58,614 bases of DNA from Streptomyces sp. ISL-87 (GCF_018614095.1 NZ_JAGGOY010000110.1:1-58614), one strand, 5' to 3'. Positions 46,356 to 54,190 are shown, numbered from the stretch's first letter. Numbers and translations: made by a program. The notes: a model not told the origin generated them from the sequence alone.

Positions 46356-47092
46356 CGGCGTGCTCCCACCGGACGCAGGGACAGAGTGCCGATCGGCGGG
46401 CCCTCACCGGGCCTCCGGGCCCGGAACACGGTGTCCCTCAGCCCCATCCGGTCCGCAAGGGCGGTAAGGCGGACCTCTTCGACAGCGGCGGACGAGAGGG
46501 TGAAGCGCAGCGACGCGGAGAGTCCGTCCTTCCGGTCAGGGGGAGCGATGTAGAGGTTCCAACCCGTCTCGTCCGGCAAGTCCTCCTCGGTGGGCAGGCC
46601 CGCGGTCCGAGCCGCTGCGATCGCCGCGACATCGACGACGGGGACCTCGCGCAGCGTACGGGCTCCGTACGCCCAGAGCCGACGGCACGTCGTGTCCGCC
46701 AACGCGGAGCCCAGGCGGGGGTCCTCCGGGTCGGCTGCGGCCAGCGCGTCCAGGAAGGCGGCCGCCGCCTCGGACTCGGCGTCCGCCGCGTCCAGGAAAA
46801 ACCGACGCACAGCAAACGCGACGGGGCCGCGCAGCCTCGGCAGGGCCAGCCAGAGAGCGAGCAGCTTCCAGCGACCGGGGCCCTCCGCTTCCTTCTGTGC
46901 AGCACCGACGACCTCCCGCCACACCGCGACAGTGGCCTCCTCAAGCGGCTGCCGGATCAAGTCACGGGCCGCCCACGGGGTCAAGCACACCGGTCCCCCG
47001 GCGAGAGGCGTGGTGATCAGGAGGGGGCTGTGGGCATCGGCGGCTGCCTTGTCGACCTCTCGTTCCAGGAAGCTGAACAGGGTCATTCCCAT
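46352..47092 (-). CDS. Hypothetical protein of the cyclase operon
   Basis: A 246-residue soluble, helix-rich protein without recognised motifs. One part (WKLLALWLALPRLRGPVAFA) is hydrophobic but too charged around to be a clear membrane segment. It overlaps the genes on both sides, so it belongs to the operon. Not recognised; could be an adaptor or sensor. Confidence 0.6.
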   Translation of the reverse strand: MGMTLFSFLEREVDKAAADAHSPLLITTPLAGGPVCLTPWAARDLIRQPLEEATVAVWREVVGAAQKEAEGPGRWKLLALWLALPRLRGPVAFAVRRFFLDAADAESEAAAAFLDALAAADPEDPRLGSALADTTCRRLWAYGARTLREVPVVDVAAIAAARTAGLPTEEDLPDETGWNLYIAPPDRKDGLSASLRFTLSSAAVEEVRLTALADRMGLRDTVFRARRPGEGPPIGTLSLRPVGARR

Positions 47093-47343
47093 GTGTAGTC
47101 GTCTCCTATCGTCACGTGCGGGGGCAGGAAGTGCCGGGCGGACAGGAAGGCAGCCCGGCCCAGCGCAATGAGGGCCTCCAGCCAGGCCTCGAAGGGCCCG
47201 GACGGCGGCTGCTGTGCGGTGGGGATGGTCTGGGGCGGTGGCACGCCGACGACGATGTGGAAGGTGTTCTGCGTCATGCCTCCGTTGACCTCGCCCTGGA
47301 CACCGATGCCCTGGCCGACCGCCTGGTACCGAAACTTGGTCAC
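47083..47343 (-). CDS. Small Gly/Asn/Gln-rich protein of the cyclase operon
   Basis: An 86-residue protein. The N-terminal half repeats short Gly/Asn/Gln/Thr/Val units (VGQGIGVQGEVNGGMTQN, then FHIVVG). Such alternating strands occur in amyloid-like signalling motifs. The C-terminal half is helical (FEAWLEALIALGRAAFL). GTG at 47343 overlaps the cyclase stop (GTGA). An amyloid/RHIM-like signalling role is speculative. Confidence 0.6.
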   Translation of the reverse strand: MTKFRYQAVGQGIGVQGEVNGGMTQNTFHIVVGVPPPQTIPTAQQPPSGPFEAWLEALIALGRAAFLSARHFLPPHVTIGDDYTWE

Positions 47344-48193
47344 CGGGGCGCAGCGGCCGGAGGTGTGGCTCCTCGCCCGGCGCGCGCAGCCGGGCCCTGC
47401 TGGTAACTCAGCCCGCCCGAGACGGATCCCATGACCGCGACTCCGTGTCCCACGTGCTGGGTTCCAGGGGTGGGTTGCGGGGCGGCTGCTCGGGCCCCGT
47501 CGGCCGCGGGGACTGCGCCGTCCGGACGACGCAGCCCGCCACCCAGAAGGTCGCCGGAGGGGCTGGGGACGTAGAGCCACGCCGGTTGCCGGAATGCCTT
47601 GCCCGGTACAGCAGCATCGACGCGGACGCAGCGGTCCGGGTGCAGGCCCGCGAAGCCACTGAGGATCACGTCCTCGTAGACCCTCTGGGAGAAGACTGCC
47701 GCCAGCGACGTGACCACCGCGCTGGAACGGGCGAGGGCCTCCTTCACCGGCTCGGAGTCCAGGAGCCGGTGGGTGTCGTTGCGCGCCGCGCCGTGCCCTC
47801 GCCGTCGCCGGCGTGTCCGGTGTCGGGGAGGGGGCCGACATGCACGCTCGCGCGGAGACGGAGGGCGAAGCGGCTGTCGACGCGTGCGTTGTGTTCGGCG
47901 AGGGCGTCCTGCAGCCGATCCACGAAGGGCCAGACACCGAAGGGCAGAAGAGCGGTGGGCAAACCGAAGGCGATGCCGTCGCCGGTGTGGGCCGGGAACC
48001 GCTTGGCGCTGGTCAGGTCTGCGAGTCCGGCGGCCCGCAGGGCCTGGTCCACGAGCTCCGGGACACTGCGGCTGACATCGGGATGCGCGAGGGCCGGGAG
48101 GCGGGTGAAGTCCTTGGCATCGACGGCGAGGACACCGACGTACGGGTGCATCGCGCGGCTCTCGCCCCAGGGAACAAGGTGCGGTTCGGACAC
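47340..48193 (-). pseudogene. Class III nucleotide cyclase, Pycsar-like, frameshifted near 47790
   Basis: GTG at 48193 with GGAGG 7 bases upstream opens a cyclase domain: VGVLAVDAKDFTRL with metal Asp25, FPAHTGDGIAFGLP with metal Asp72, and LRLRASVHVGPLP. After GDGEGTARR the frame breaks in a GC-only stretch (about 47785-47795). The other frame continues the family text (RNDTHRLLDSEPVKEALARS, SQRVYEDVILSGFAGLHP) to a stop at 47340. Joined, this is about 285 residues, the usual size. PycC-type cyclases make cCMP or cUMP on phage infection and trigger an effector. A net shift of one frame could be real or a sequencing error; the rest is intact. Confidence 0.75.
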
Positions 48194-48332
48194 GGACGTC
48201 CTCCTGACGAGGGAAGCATCGGATCAGGCACTGCTGCGCCTGATCCGAGGATGTGCGGCGGCCGCCTCGCGCAGCCGGAAGGGTTTCCGGCAGACGACCG
48301 GCCGCTTGTGCTTGCCCTCCGGAGCGGTCCGT

Positions 48333-48797
48333 TCAGCGGGCACCAAACCTGACGACCTCCCGGCGCAACGCCCTCTCGTCTGCGATCGTGACGCGCCGAC
48401 GCCCGCAGACGACGGCGCCGGCCTGCTCCAGGGGCCGCAGGGCCTTGTCCCGGAGGGTCCGGCCAGATACGTGGAAGAGAGCCGCCAGTTGCTCCTGGTC
48501 CCAGCCCTCCAGACGCCCGGAGGCCATTTGCCCGGCCACGGTGAGCAGGAACGCGGCCACCTGAATTCGCAGGGGCAGTGCACGCTCTCGTGCCCGCTTG
48601 AGGTCCTCTCCGTACGTCCAGTCCAGTACCTCGGCGAGGAACCGGCCGGACATCCCCAGGCCGTTGAGGTAGTCCGTGAAGGCGGAAGCCGTGATCCGCA
48701 CGGCGGTCGCGTCCGTGATCGCTGTCACCCAGGCGCTCGTGCGGCCGCCGCGGAGAGCCGACAGGTCACCCAGAACGCACGGCGGCTCGCGCAGCGC
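48333..48797 (-). pseudogene. Crp/Fnr-type regulator, N-terminus missing
   Basis: From about 48797 the minus strand encodes the second half of a cyclic-nucleotide-binding domain (CVLGDLSALRGG, WVTAITDATAVRITASAFT), the dimer helix and a Crp-type winged helix (WDQEQLAALFHVSGRTLRDKA). The first 50-60 residues, with the front of the beta barrel, are absent. Upstream sequence belongs to an unrelated plus-strand gene remnant. Next to a nucleotide cyclase, such a protein would be a natural receptor or regulator, but this copy is broken at the junction. An open frame continues upstream to 48899 without similarity. Confidence 0.7.
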
Positions 48798-49459
48798 TAG
48801 CGACGAACCGGCACTCCTGGCCGAACTCGCCGCCCACCGAGGACTCGCCCCGCTCGGGCTGCGTCGGCTCGCGCCGACGGTGCTCGTCAGCGCCGGCACG
48901 CCTGACCAGACCCTGGCCGCGCTCCGGGATCAGGGCTATGCCCCCGTCGCCGAGGCCGCGGATGGGACCGTACGCATCGAGAAGGTCCCACCTCGGCGGG
49001 CCGCCGCTGTTCCGACGCCACGGAAGGCCTCCGCAAAGGCCGGCACAGGACGCGCGGCGCACCGAGCGGCAGAGGCGTCGACGGTCGTCGACTCACACAC
49101 CTTGGCGGCCTGGCTGCTGAACGCCCCGCCAACCGCCCCGGAGCCCGATCCCTTCGGCACCGGAGTTCCCTTCGGGACGGATACCGAGGAGATCGTCGCC
49201 GGGTACGCCAGGCAGCTGACGTACGCCGACGTCCGCCAGCTCGGCCACGCCCTCGACGTCGGCACCGCCATCACGGTCGAATACGTCGCCGCCTCGGGCA
49301 GCCGCACCGTCCGTACCCTCAGCCGCCTCGGGCAGCCGCACCGTCCGTACCCTCAGCCGCCTCGAACTCGACCCGCCCTACCTCGAAGCGTGGTGCCACC
49401 TGCGGGACGCCGAATGAGTCTTCACGCTGTCCCGCATCCACAGCGTCATGCCGGTGTAG
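48798..49459 (+). pseudogene. Remnant of a helicase C-terminal (XPB/Ssl2-like associated) domain protein
   Basis: Plus-strand translation gives LAPTVLVSAGTPDQTLAALRDQGYAPVAE and then YADVRQLGHALDVGTAITVEYVAASGSRTV, the end of a large actinobacterial helicase-associated protein. The N-terminal several hundred residues are missing. A 34-bp tandem duplication (49288-49321 and 49322-49355) shifts the frame. Beyond it the normal end (RLELDPPYLEAWCHLRDAE, then VFTLSRIHSVMPV) is interrupted by a TGA in place of an expected Arg codon. Confidence 0.75.
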
Positions 49460-49479
49460 GCCAGGCCGCGCACACCAGG

Positions 49480-49821
49480 TCAGCGCTGCAGCCCGAGGAT
49501 CAGACGAACCGAGCCCTCCACGCGGTGCAGTTCACCCGGAGCAAGCAGCCCCAGCTTCCGTCGCAACCGCGACTTCGCCACCGTGTGAAGGTCCGCGCAG
49601 TTCACGTACGACTCGTCGTACTTCGTCAGTCCGGCGTCAGGCCCGATCGGAACATGCGTGACCTGCGGACCGGATGTGCCGGTGATCAGCGCGACCGTCA
49701 CCGAGGCGAGCGGCTCCGCGATCCGGTTGACGGTAAGGACGACGACGGGGTGCGGCCCCACCGGTTGTGGCAGTGCGCAGACCCACACCTCGCCGCGAAG
49801 CGCCGTGCCTGGGTTCACCAC
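49480..49821 (-). CDS. MazF/PemK-family toxin
   Basis: A 113-residue protein with the PemK/MazF fold signature: RGEVWVCALPQPVGPHPVVVLTVNRI, a strand VALITGTSGPQVTHVPI, and SYVNCADLHTVAKSRLRRKLG. These are sequence-specific mRNA endonucleases. GTG start overlaps the antitoxin gene by 7 bases. Located at the right end of the tRNA-Ser island, where it would help to hold the element in the chromosome. Confidence 0.85.
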   Translation of the reverse strand: MVNPGTALRGEVWVCALPQPVGPHPVVVLTVNRIAEPLASVTVALITGTSGPQVTHVPIGPDAGLTKYDESYVNCADLHTVAKSRLRRKLGLLAPGELHRVEGSVRLILGLQR

Positions 49822-50189
49822 TGCATCTCGTCTGCTGCCGCAAGCTCTTCGTCATCCGGCTCGACCACACCCTCGGGCAGAGGCGCACCCTGCTCCTGGT
49901 AGAAGGCACGAATCTCCTCGGCCGCCCCTACCTCGGCCGCTTCCCGCGCGAGGAGCCTCAGCCCTTCGCGAAGAGCATCCGAGGTCGATTTGAGGTGCAG
50001 TGTCCGCATGACCTCCTGAAGGGCCTGCATCTCATCGCCACGGAGCCGGACCTGAGCCAGCCGACTGGGCCCGAGCACGGCCGCCGCGGTATTTCGCTTC
50101 ACCGCCGTCACGGCGGCCTTCTTGGCCGCCCTCTTCTTGGGAGCTGCTGCGGTGTCCACGCCTCCTCCAGCCTGTCGTACAAATGTCAT
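49815..50189 (-). CDS. Antitoxin of the MazF-like pair
   Basis: A 124-residue protein with an Ala/Lys-rich N-terminal part (KKRAAKKAAVTAVKR), a ribbon-helix-helix-like centre (LAQVRLRGDEMQALQEVMRT, then STSDALREGLRLLAREA) and an acidic tail (EGVVEPDDEELAAADEMQW) of the kind that wraps a MazF toxin. ATG at 50189 lies right beside a palindrome; a GTG at 50159 is possible, but its GGAGGAGG lies very close. Confidence 0.78.
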   Translation of the reverse strand: MTFVRQAGGGVDTAAAPKKRAAKKAAVTAVKRNTAAAVLGPSRLAQVRLRGDEMQALQEVMRTLHLKSTSDALREGLRLLAREAAEVGAAEEIRAFYQEQGAPLPEGVVEPDDEELAAADEMQW

Positions 50190-50200
50190 ACACCTAGTGT
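50190..50200. promoter_or_regulatory. Palindrome at the antitoxin start, possible autoregulatory operator
   Basis: ACAC-CTA-GTGT lies immediately upstream of the antitoxin ATG. Ribbon-helix-helix antitoxins commonly bind such small palindromes to repress their own operon. Confidence 0.45.
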
Positions 50201-50428
50201 GGAGGGAGAGACCGGCCCGGTCAAGGCAATCCCGCAGGGCAGCCCTCACCGCACAGGCAAGGCCAAGAGCCGCCACGAGCGGGACCTGGAGAGCAGCCCG
50301 GCCGACCGCGTCTGGTCTCAGTTCCGGTCTCATTCGCTCCCGTCCGGGCCTGTCCAGATAGGGCCACCCCGATGGCTCCGCTGCAGGTCAGGACGGGTAC
50401 GGCCCTCGCCGGACGGGCATGCGAACAT

Positions 50429-50484
50429 TTGGAAAGCGTGTTGGGGGCAACCCCTCACGAGTTCGAATCTCGTATCCTCCGCCA
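50429..50484 (+). repeat. tRNA-Ser 3' half, copy 3 (att site)
   Basis: 56 bases identical to 44675-44730, from the anticodon loop through CCA. With the intact tRNA-Ser it brackets about 5.7 kb. Direct repeats of this kind are the product of tyrosine-recombinase integration into a tRNA gene, where crossover in the anticodon loop is a known class. Confidence 0.9.
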
Positions 50485-50502
50485 GTGCCTCACCGGGCAC
50501 TT

Positions 50503-50536
50503 GAAGGCCCCGACCGGGAAACCGGCCGGGGCCTTC
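50503..50536 (+). terminator. Hairpin after tRNA-Ser copy 3
   Basis: GAAGGCCCC ... GGGGCCTTC with inner pairing. The right half plus flank (50519-50541) recurs at 54127-54149. Confidence 0.8.
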
Positions 50537-50555
50537 TGCGTGCCGTGGTCTCAGT

Positions 50556-50574
50556 TCGAGTCTCATACACTCGA
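50556..50574. repeat. Inverted repeat next to the third att copy
   Basis: TCGAGT-N7-ACTCGA, immediately following the third copy of GGTCTCAGTTC (50547-50557). It could be a recombinase arm site or an operator. Confidence 0.35.
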
Positions 50575-50614
50575 GGCATAACCGGAGGTTTCGCCACATT
50601 GCGGTTTCGGTGGC

Positions 50615-51059
50615 CTATCCCTCGTACTCCCAGGGGTTCAGCAAGAGTGCGCCTGATCGCGCCAGATGCTTGATGTTGCGGCTCACCAGCGTCCAGCCGT
50701 GCGCCAGCGCGGTAGCTGCGATCAGCGCATCAGGCGGATCGATGCTGGTTCCGGCGTTCTTCAGCCTCCGGTGAAGAACGAGGTAGGCGAGTGCCTCCCG
50801 CTCTCCGACTGCGGCGATCCGGTCTCGGTACTGAGCACGAATGTCCATGAGCGCCCGCTCGAAAGCGGCACGACGCACCGGATCAGGCATGCCCTCAATG
50901 CCTGCCTCGATCTCCGCGACCGTGATGACACTCAGGTAGAAGGCAGGAGCCGGAACCGAGCGAGCCCAGGCGACGACGGCCGGGGCAGGCTTCGGCTGGG
51001 GCAGGCTTCGGCCGGGTAGTGATCTCAGCGACGACGTTAGTGTCGAGTAGATAGATCAC
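50615..51059 (-). pseudogene. VapC-type PIN-domain toxin broken by a 16-bp duplication
   Basis: GTG at 51059 starts VIYLLDTNVVAEITTRPKP, a PIN domain with the first acidic residue in LDTN. Near 50982-51013 a 16-bp sequence is present twice in tandem, which shifts the frame. Removing one copy restores VVAWARSVPAPAFYLSVITVAEIEAG and joins the downstream open frame, ending in DALIAATALAHGWTLVSRN, the conserved PIN end with its acidic residue. GTG overlaps the stop of the partner gene (GTGA). As read, the toxin is inactive. Confidence 0.82.
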
Positions 51060-51358
51060 TCGCCGTTCGCCGCATCGGCGTAGGACCGCTGCCCGAACTC
51101 CAGCCCCTCGAACGGGGCCCCCGTAAGCCGCTCGAGAAACCCGTCGCTGCCCAGCGTCGCCCAGCGGTGAAGCATGTCGGGCAGGGCATCGATGTCGGTG
51201 TCGGCGAGCTCGGCATCGAAGTGCCCGAGCTGATGCTCGGGCAGGGACTCCCGGATCTCCCGGATGGTCCTCAGCGGATGAGTCTCCTCAGGTCTGCGCG
51301 GCGGGAGAGGCAGATTCGGGGCAGTGCTCTTGATCGGCTCCTCCACGCTGTGGTCCAC
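51056..51358 (-). CDS. Probable antitoxin partner of the VapC-like toxin
   Basis: About 100 residues from GTG at 51358 (start uncertain; the frame is open to 51532). A helical, acidic protein (IREIRESLPEHQLGHFDAELAD, in part) with no DNA-binding domain that I recognise. It ends with GTGA overlap to the toxin start, the order antitoxin then toxin typical of such pairs. Confidence 0.55.
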   Translation of the reverse strand: MDHSVEEPIKSTAPNLPLPPRRPEETHPLRTIREIRESLPEHQLGHFDAELADTDIDALPDMLHRWATLGSDGFLERLTGAPFEGLEFGQRSYADAANGE

Positions 51359-51359
51359 G

Positions 51360-51646
51360 GGCTCATGCCTGAAAACCACCCTAGGCCGGGCGGCCCTGGA
51401 GGGGGCCGAAAACGACCCGAATCCGAGCTCTGGTGAGACCCATCCGCCGAGTCTCCGCCAGCTGTGTCCCGCAGCCGCAAGCACGGCACGTCGAGAGTGG
51501 CTACAAGTCGCAGCAGTTAGCATCGCCGCCACGGCAGCCGCGTGGACGCATGACTGTTCGAGCGGCGGGAGTCTTTATGCCACCCTGCGCTTCCCCGGCG
51601 AAGAGGCCGCCCTGAGAGGCCGTCGCCGAGGGCCGCACCGACGGAA
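51360..51646. other. Intergenic, no supported gene
   Basis: Nearly 290 bases of mixed composition between the VapC pair and the next fragment. Open frames on both strands lack consistent codon bias. Probably degraded DNA plus the promoter of the VapC pair. Confidence 0.3.
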
Positions 51647-51917
51647 TCACCCACGGCGTCGGTGACGCCGCGCCTTGTGCGCGAGGCACTCCAGCAGCTG
51701 GGGGTTCCGCTCCGAGACACTAGTCATGATCTCTTCGAGCAAGCCGGGATAGCCGCTGACCCCGAGGTCAGGCTGCGTCAGGTTGATCTCAATGCCGTAT
51801 TCGGTGTGCCACACGCCATTGGCCATCCGTCCGCCATAGGAACGATCGCCGACAGGCAACAGGGCGCGCGAGGGCTGGAACTCCGCTAGCCGGCCCGTAA
51901 GTTCAGCAGGGCCCGCT
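51647..51917 (-). pseudogene. C-terminal fragment of an unknown protein
   Basis: The minus strand shows coding-like GC3 from about 51917 to a stop at 51647: LTGRLAEFQPSRALLPVGDR, then GGRMANGVWHTEYGIEINLT and YPGLLEEIMTSVSERNPQLLE. No plausible start or ribosome-binding site precedes it; the next gene ends at 51920. Probably the tail of a gene whose front was lost. Family not recognised. Confidence 0.45.
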
Positions 51918-51919
51918 GG

Positions 51920-52219
51920 CTAGTGGGTGACAGGTGCCGGAGACGGCTTCAGGCCGAGTGGACGGTCGGCGAATGCGTTCTGCGAGTCGACCTCGTAGCA
52001 GACGTTGACGCTTGAGTCCCCGAGAGTCGTGTCGGCGAAGCGCTGGACGTCCCCAACAGACTTCGTCTCCCAGAGGCACGTCACGACGGACCCGTCGACG
52101 TGCGGGTAGAACTGCAGCACCCGGGTGCCATCGGGCGCTCCGGTGCCGTTCATCAGGGCCTGGCCGCGGGGAAAGGCGGTCTCCGGGTTCAGGATTCGGT
52201 GCTGGACCACGACGTACAT
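51920..52219 (-). CDS. Small conserved protein (ferredoxin-like/dimeric alpha-beta barrel type)
   Basis: A 99-residue protein (YVVVQHRILNPETAFPRGQA, then VLQFYPHVDGSVVTCLWE and VGDVQRFADTTLGDSSVNVCYEV). The alternating strands and helices suggest a small alpha/beta barrel like monooxygenase-fold or DUF4242-like proteins. ATG at 52219 has GAGGAGG 5 to 6 bases upstream. Located just downstream of the first LuxR-type regulator, so a likely target. Confidence 0.68.
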   Translation of the reverse strand: MYVVVQHRILNPETAFPRGQALMNGTGAPDGTRVLQFYPHVDGSVVTCLWETKSVGDVQRFADTTLGDSSVNVCYEVDSQNAFADRPLGLKPSPAPVTH

Positions 52220-52326
52220 GGTGTCCTCCTCGTTCGGTGTCGTGTCGTTCGGACGATTCGACGCTAGGCGTGCGGAGGTGGACGCCGCATCGCGAATGGT
52301 CACCAAACCGCTGCGGACCGGGATGG

Positions 52327-53985
52327 TCATTCCTGACCACGCAGCTCGACGAGGCCGTGCTCCAGCGCGAACGTGCTCGCCGCCGTTCGCGAGGAGACCC
52401 CCAATTTGCCGAAGATGTTCTGCAGGTGCCGGGCAACGGTGTGCTCGCTGATCGCCAGGGCGGTGGCGATCTGCCGGTTGCTCGCGCCGCCGACCACCTG
52501 GCGGAGCACCTCGAGCTCGCGTGCCGAGAGACCGTGGGTGTCCCTGTCCGGCCCGCCACGAGCGAGGGAATCGACGTGAGCGACGTCGGGCCCGGCCCCA
52601 AGCTCGGCGAACACCGCGCGCGCCGCCTGGAGCTCCAGGGCAGACGTGTCGTCGTCACCGAGCGAGCGGCAGGCGAGTGCCACGAGGACGCGCGCCCGGG
52701 CGGCTTCGTACGGCGCCCCGAGCTCCTGCCACGCGTGCCACGCCCGCCGCCCTGCCGTGAGAGCGGCGGTGGCGTCACCCTTCGCCAACGCCACGGAGGC
52801 AACGCCGTACGCCGCCGTCGCGCGAAGCACCGCGCTGTCCTGGTGCTCCGCGATCGCCCCGAGCTGGTGGGCGGCCTCAGCCGCGGCGTCGACGTCGGCC
52901 CCGGCCAGCATGATCTCGACGTACGCCGGAAGGAGGGCCGCTCGCTCCAGCTCCCGGGTGTGCTCGGACACGGCACGACGGATCGTCGCCGCCGCGGCCT
53001 CGTCGTTGCCCTGGGCCAGCCGCAGCAGCGCGAACCCGGGCTGCGGCTCGAAACCGCGGCGGTTGGCCTCCCGGAAGGCGTCCTCGGCCTCGGCCGGCCG
53101 GCCCCGCAGCCGGTGGATCTCGCCCTGCCGGTAGAACGCCTGGCCGCAGGCGATCTGGTTCAACACGCCCCGCGCGAAGTGTTCGGAGGCTCGGCGGGCC
53201 TCATCGAGCGCGGCGGCCCAGGCGCCGCCGTACTGCAGCACTTCGGCCCGATGTACCAGGCACAGACCGTTGTGCGCGACCATCTGCGGCTGGCGCTCGC
53301 ACCACCGCGTCAGAGCGTCCGTCCACTCGCGCTCATGACTCAGGTCGAACAGGTCGCGGCAGAAGACGATGGTGTTGCAGTAGACGATGCCGCTGACGAT
53401 CGGCGAAAGAGCACCGGAATCGACGACTACGAGCGTCTCGTCCACCAGGCGCAGGCCCTCGTGCACGCGGCCCAGGTTCACCAAGGCCCGGCCCTGCTCG
53501 TCGCGTGCCAACCACACCAGGTCCGCGTCGCCGAACCGCTCGCCGATCTCGGCGGCCTCGGTCGCCGTCGCGTGGCCGGACTGCCAGTCACCACCGCCCA
53601 TCTGGCTCAGCCACACGGGGATGAGGAGATACCCGCGTTCGACGCAATCCCGCCCGTCGGCCTTGAGGAGGCGCTCACCGAGGGAGAACCAGCCGCTCGC
53701 CCGGGCGCCGTGGCCCCGGAACAGCATGCTGTGACCGATCCAGACCGCGCAGCGGACGGCGCGGGGTACGTCGTCGGCGTCCAGCCACATCGCATGTGCG
53801 CGCTCCAGTCCAGCCACGTATGCGTCGTCACGGCCGAGCATGTAGGCGGACCTGGCCAGTAGCTCCAAGTCGTCCGGGCCCATCGGTGTGACTCCGTCGG
53901 CGGCACTCAGGCCCTCGAAGGCATCGAGCCAGGCCTCGGCGGCGTAGCACGCACGGCCTCGGGCAAGATCGGTGTCGGTGTCCAC
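52327..53985 (-). CDS. Large LuxR-type regulator with TPR-like sensor region (copy 1)
   Basis: About 552 residues. An N-terminal and central array of helical repeats rich in Ala and aromatic residues, TPR-like, with no ATPase motif. C-terminal LuxR helix-turn-helix: LSARELEVLRQVVGGASNRQ, then SEHTVARHLQNIFGKLGVSS. GTG at 53985 is a guess; the frame is open to 54057. Similar throughout to the regulator at 55766-57442. It lies upstream of the 99-residue gene on the same strand. Confidence 0.83.
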   Translation of the reverse strand: MDTDTDLARGRACYAAEAWLDAFEGLSAADGVTPMGPDDLELLARSAYMLGRDDAYVAGLERAHAMWLDADDVPRAVRCAVWIGHSMLFRGHGARASGWFSLGERLLKADGRDCVERGYLLIPVWLSQMGGGDWQSGHATATEAAEIGERFGDADLVWLARDEQGRALVNLGRVHEGLRLVDETLVVVDSGALSPIVSGIVYCNTIVFCRDLFDLSHEREWTDALTRWCERQPQMVAHNGLCLVHRAEVLQYGGAWAAALDEARRASEHFARGVLNQIACGQAFYRQGEIHRLRGRPAEAEDAFREANRRGFEPQPGFALLRLAQGNDEAAAATIRRAVSEHTRELERAALLPAYVEIMLAGADVDAAAEAAHQLGAIAEHQDSAVLRATAAYGVASVALAKGDATAALTAGRRAWHAWQELGAPYEAARARVLVALACRSLGDDDTSALELQAARAVFAELGAGPDVAHVDSLARGGPDRDTHGLSARELEVLRQVVGGASNRQIATALAISEHTVARHLQNIFGKLGVSSRTAASTFALEHGLVELRGQE

Positions 53986-54126
53986 GCGGCGATTATCGAC
54001 CCGCTGCCGCACGACGCCGCGGGTCGATGCATCCAGGGCGTGTTCCAGGAGTGGCACTCGCTGGGATGATCGAGGCCGCCGCGCCGCTGAGGCACGCCGG
54101 CTTCTCGGCGGACGTCGTGGTACGCC

Positions 54127-54149
54127 AAACCGGCCGGGGCCTTCTGCGT
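54127..54149. repeat. Repeat of the att-linked terminator flank
   Basis: 23 bases identical to 50519-50541 (right arm of the hairpin after tRNA-Ser copy 3 plus flank), without the left arm. It is followed by two tandem copies of GTTCCCGTCCGGAG (54148-54175). Probably the right boundary of a second integrated segment. Confidence 0.6.
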
Positions 54150-54190
54150 TCCCGTCCGGAGTTCCCGTCCGGAGTTTCGGCTCCCTCCGG

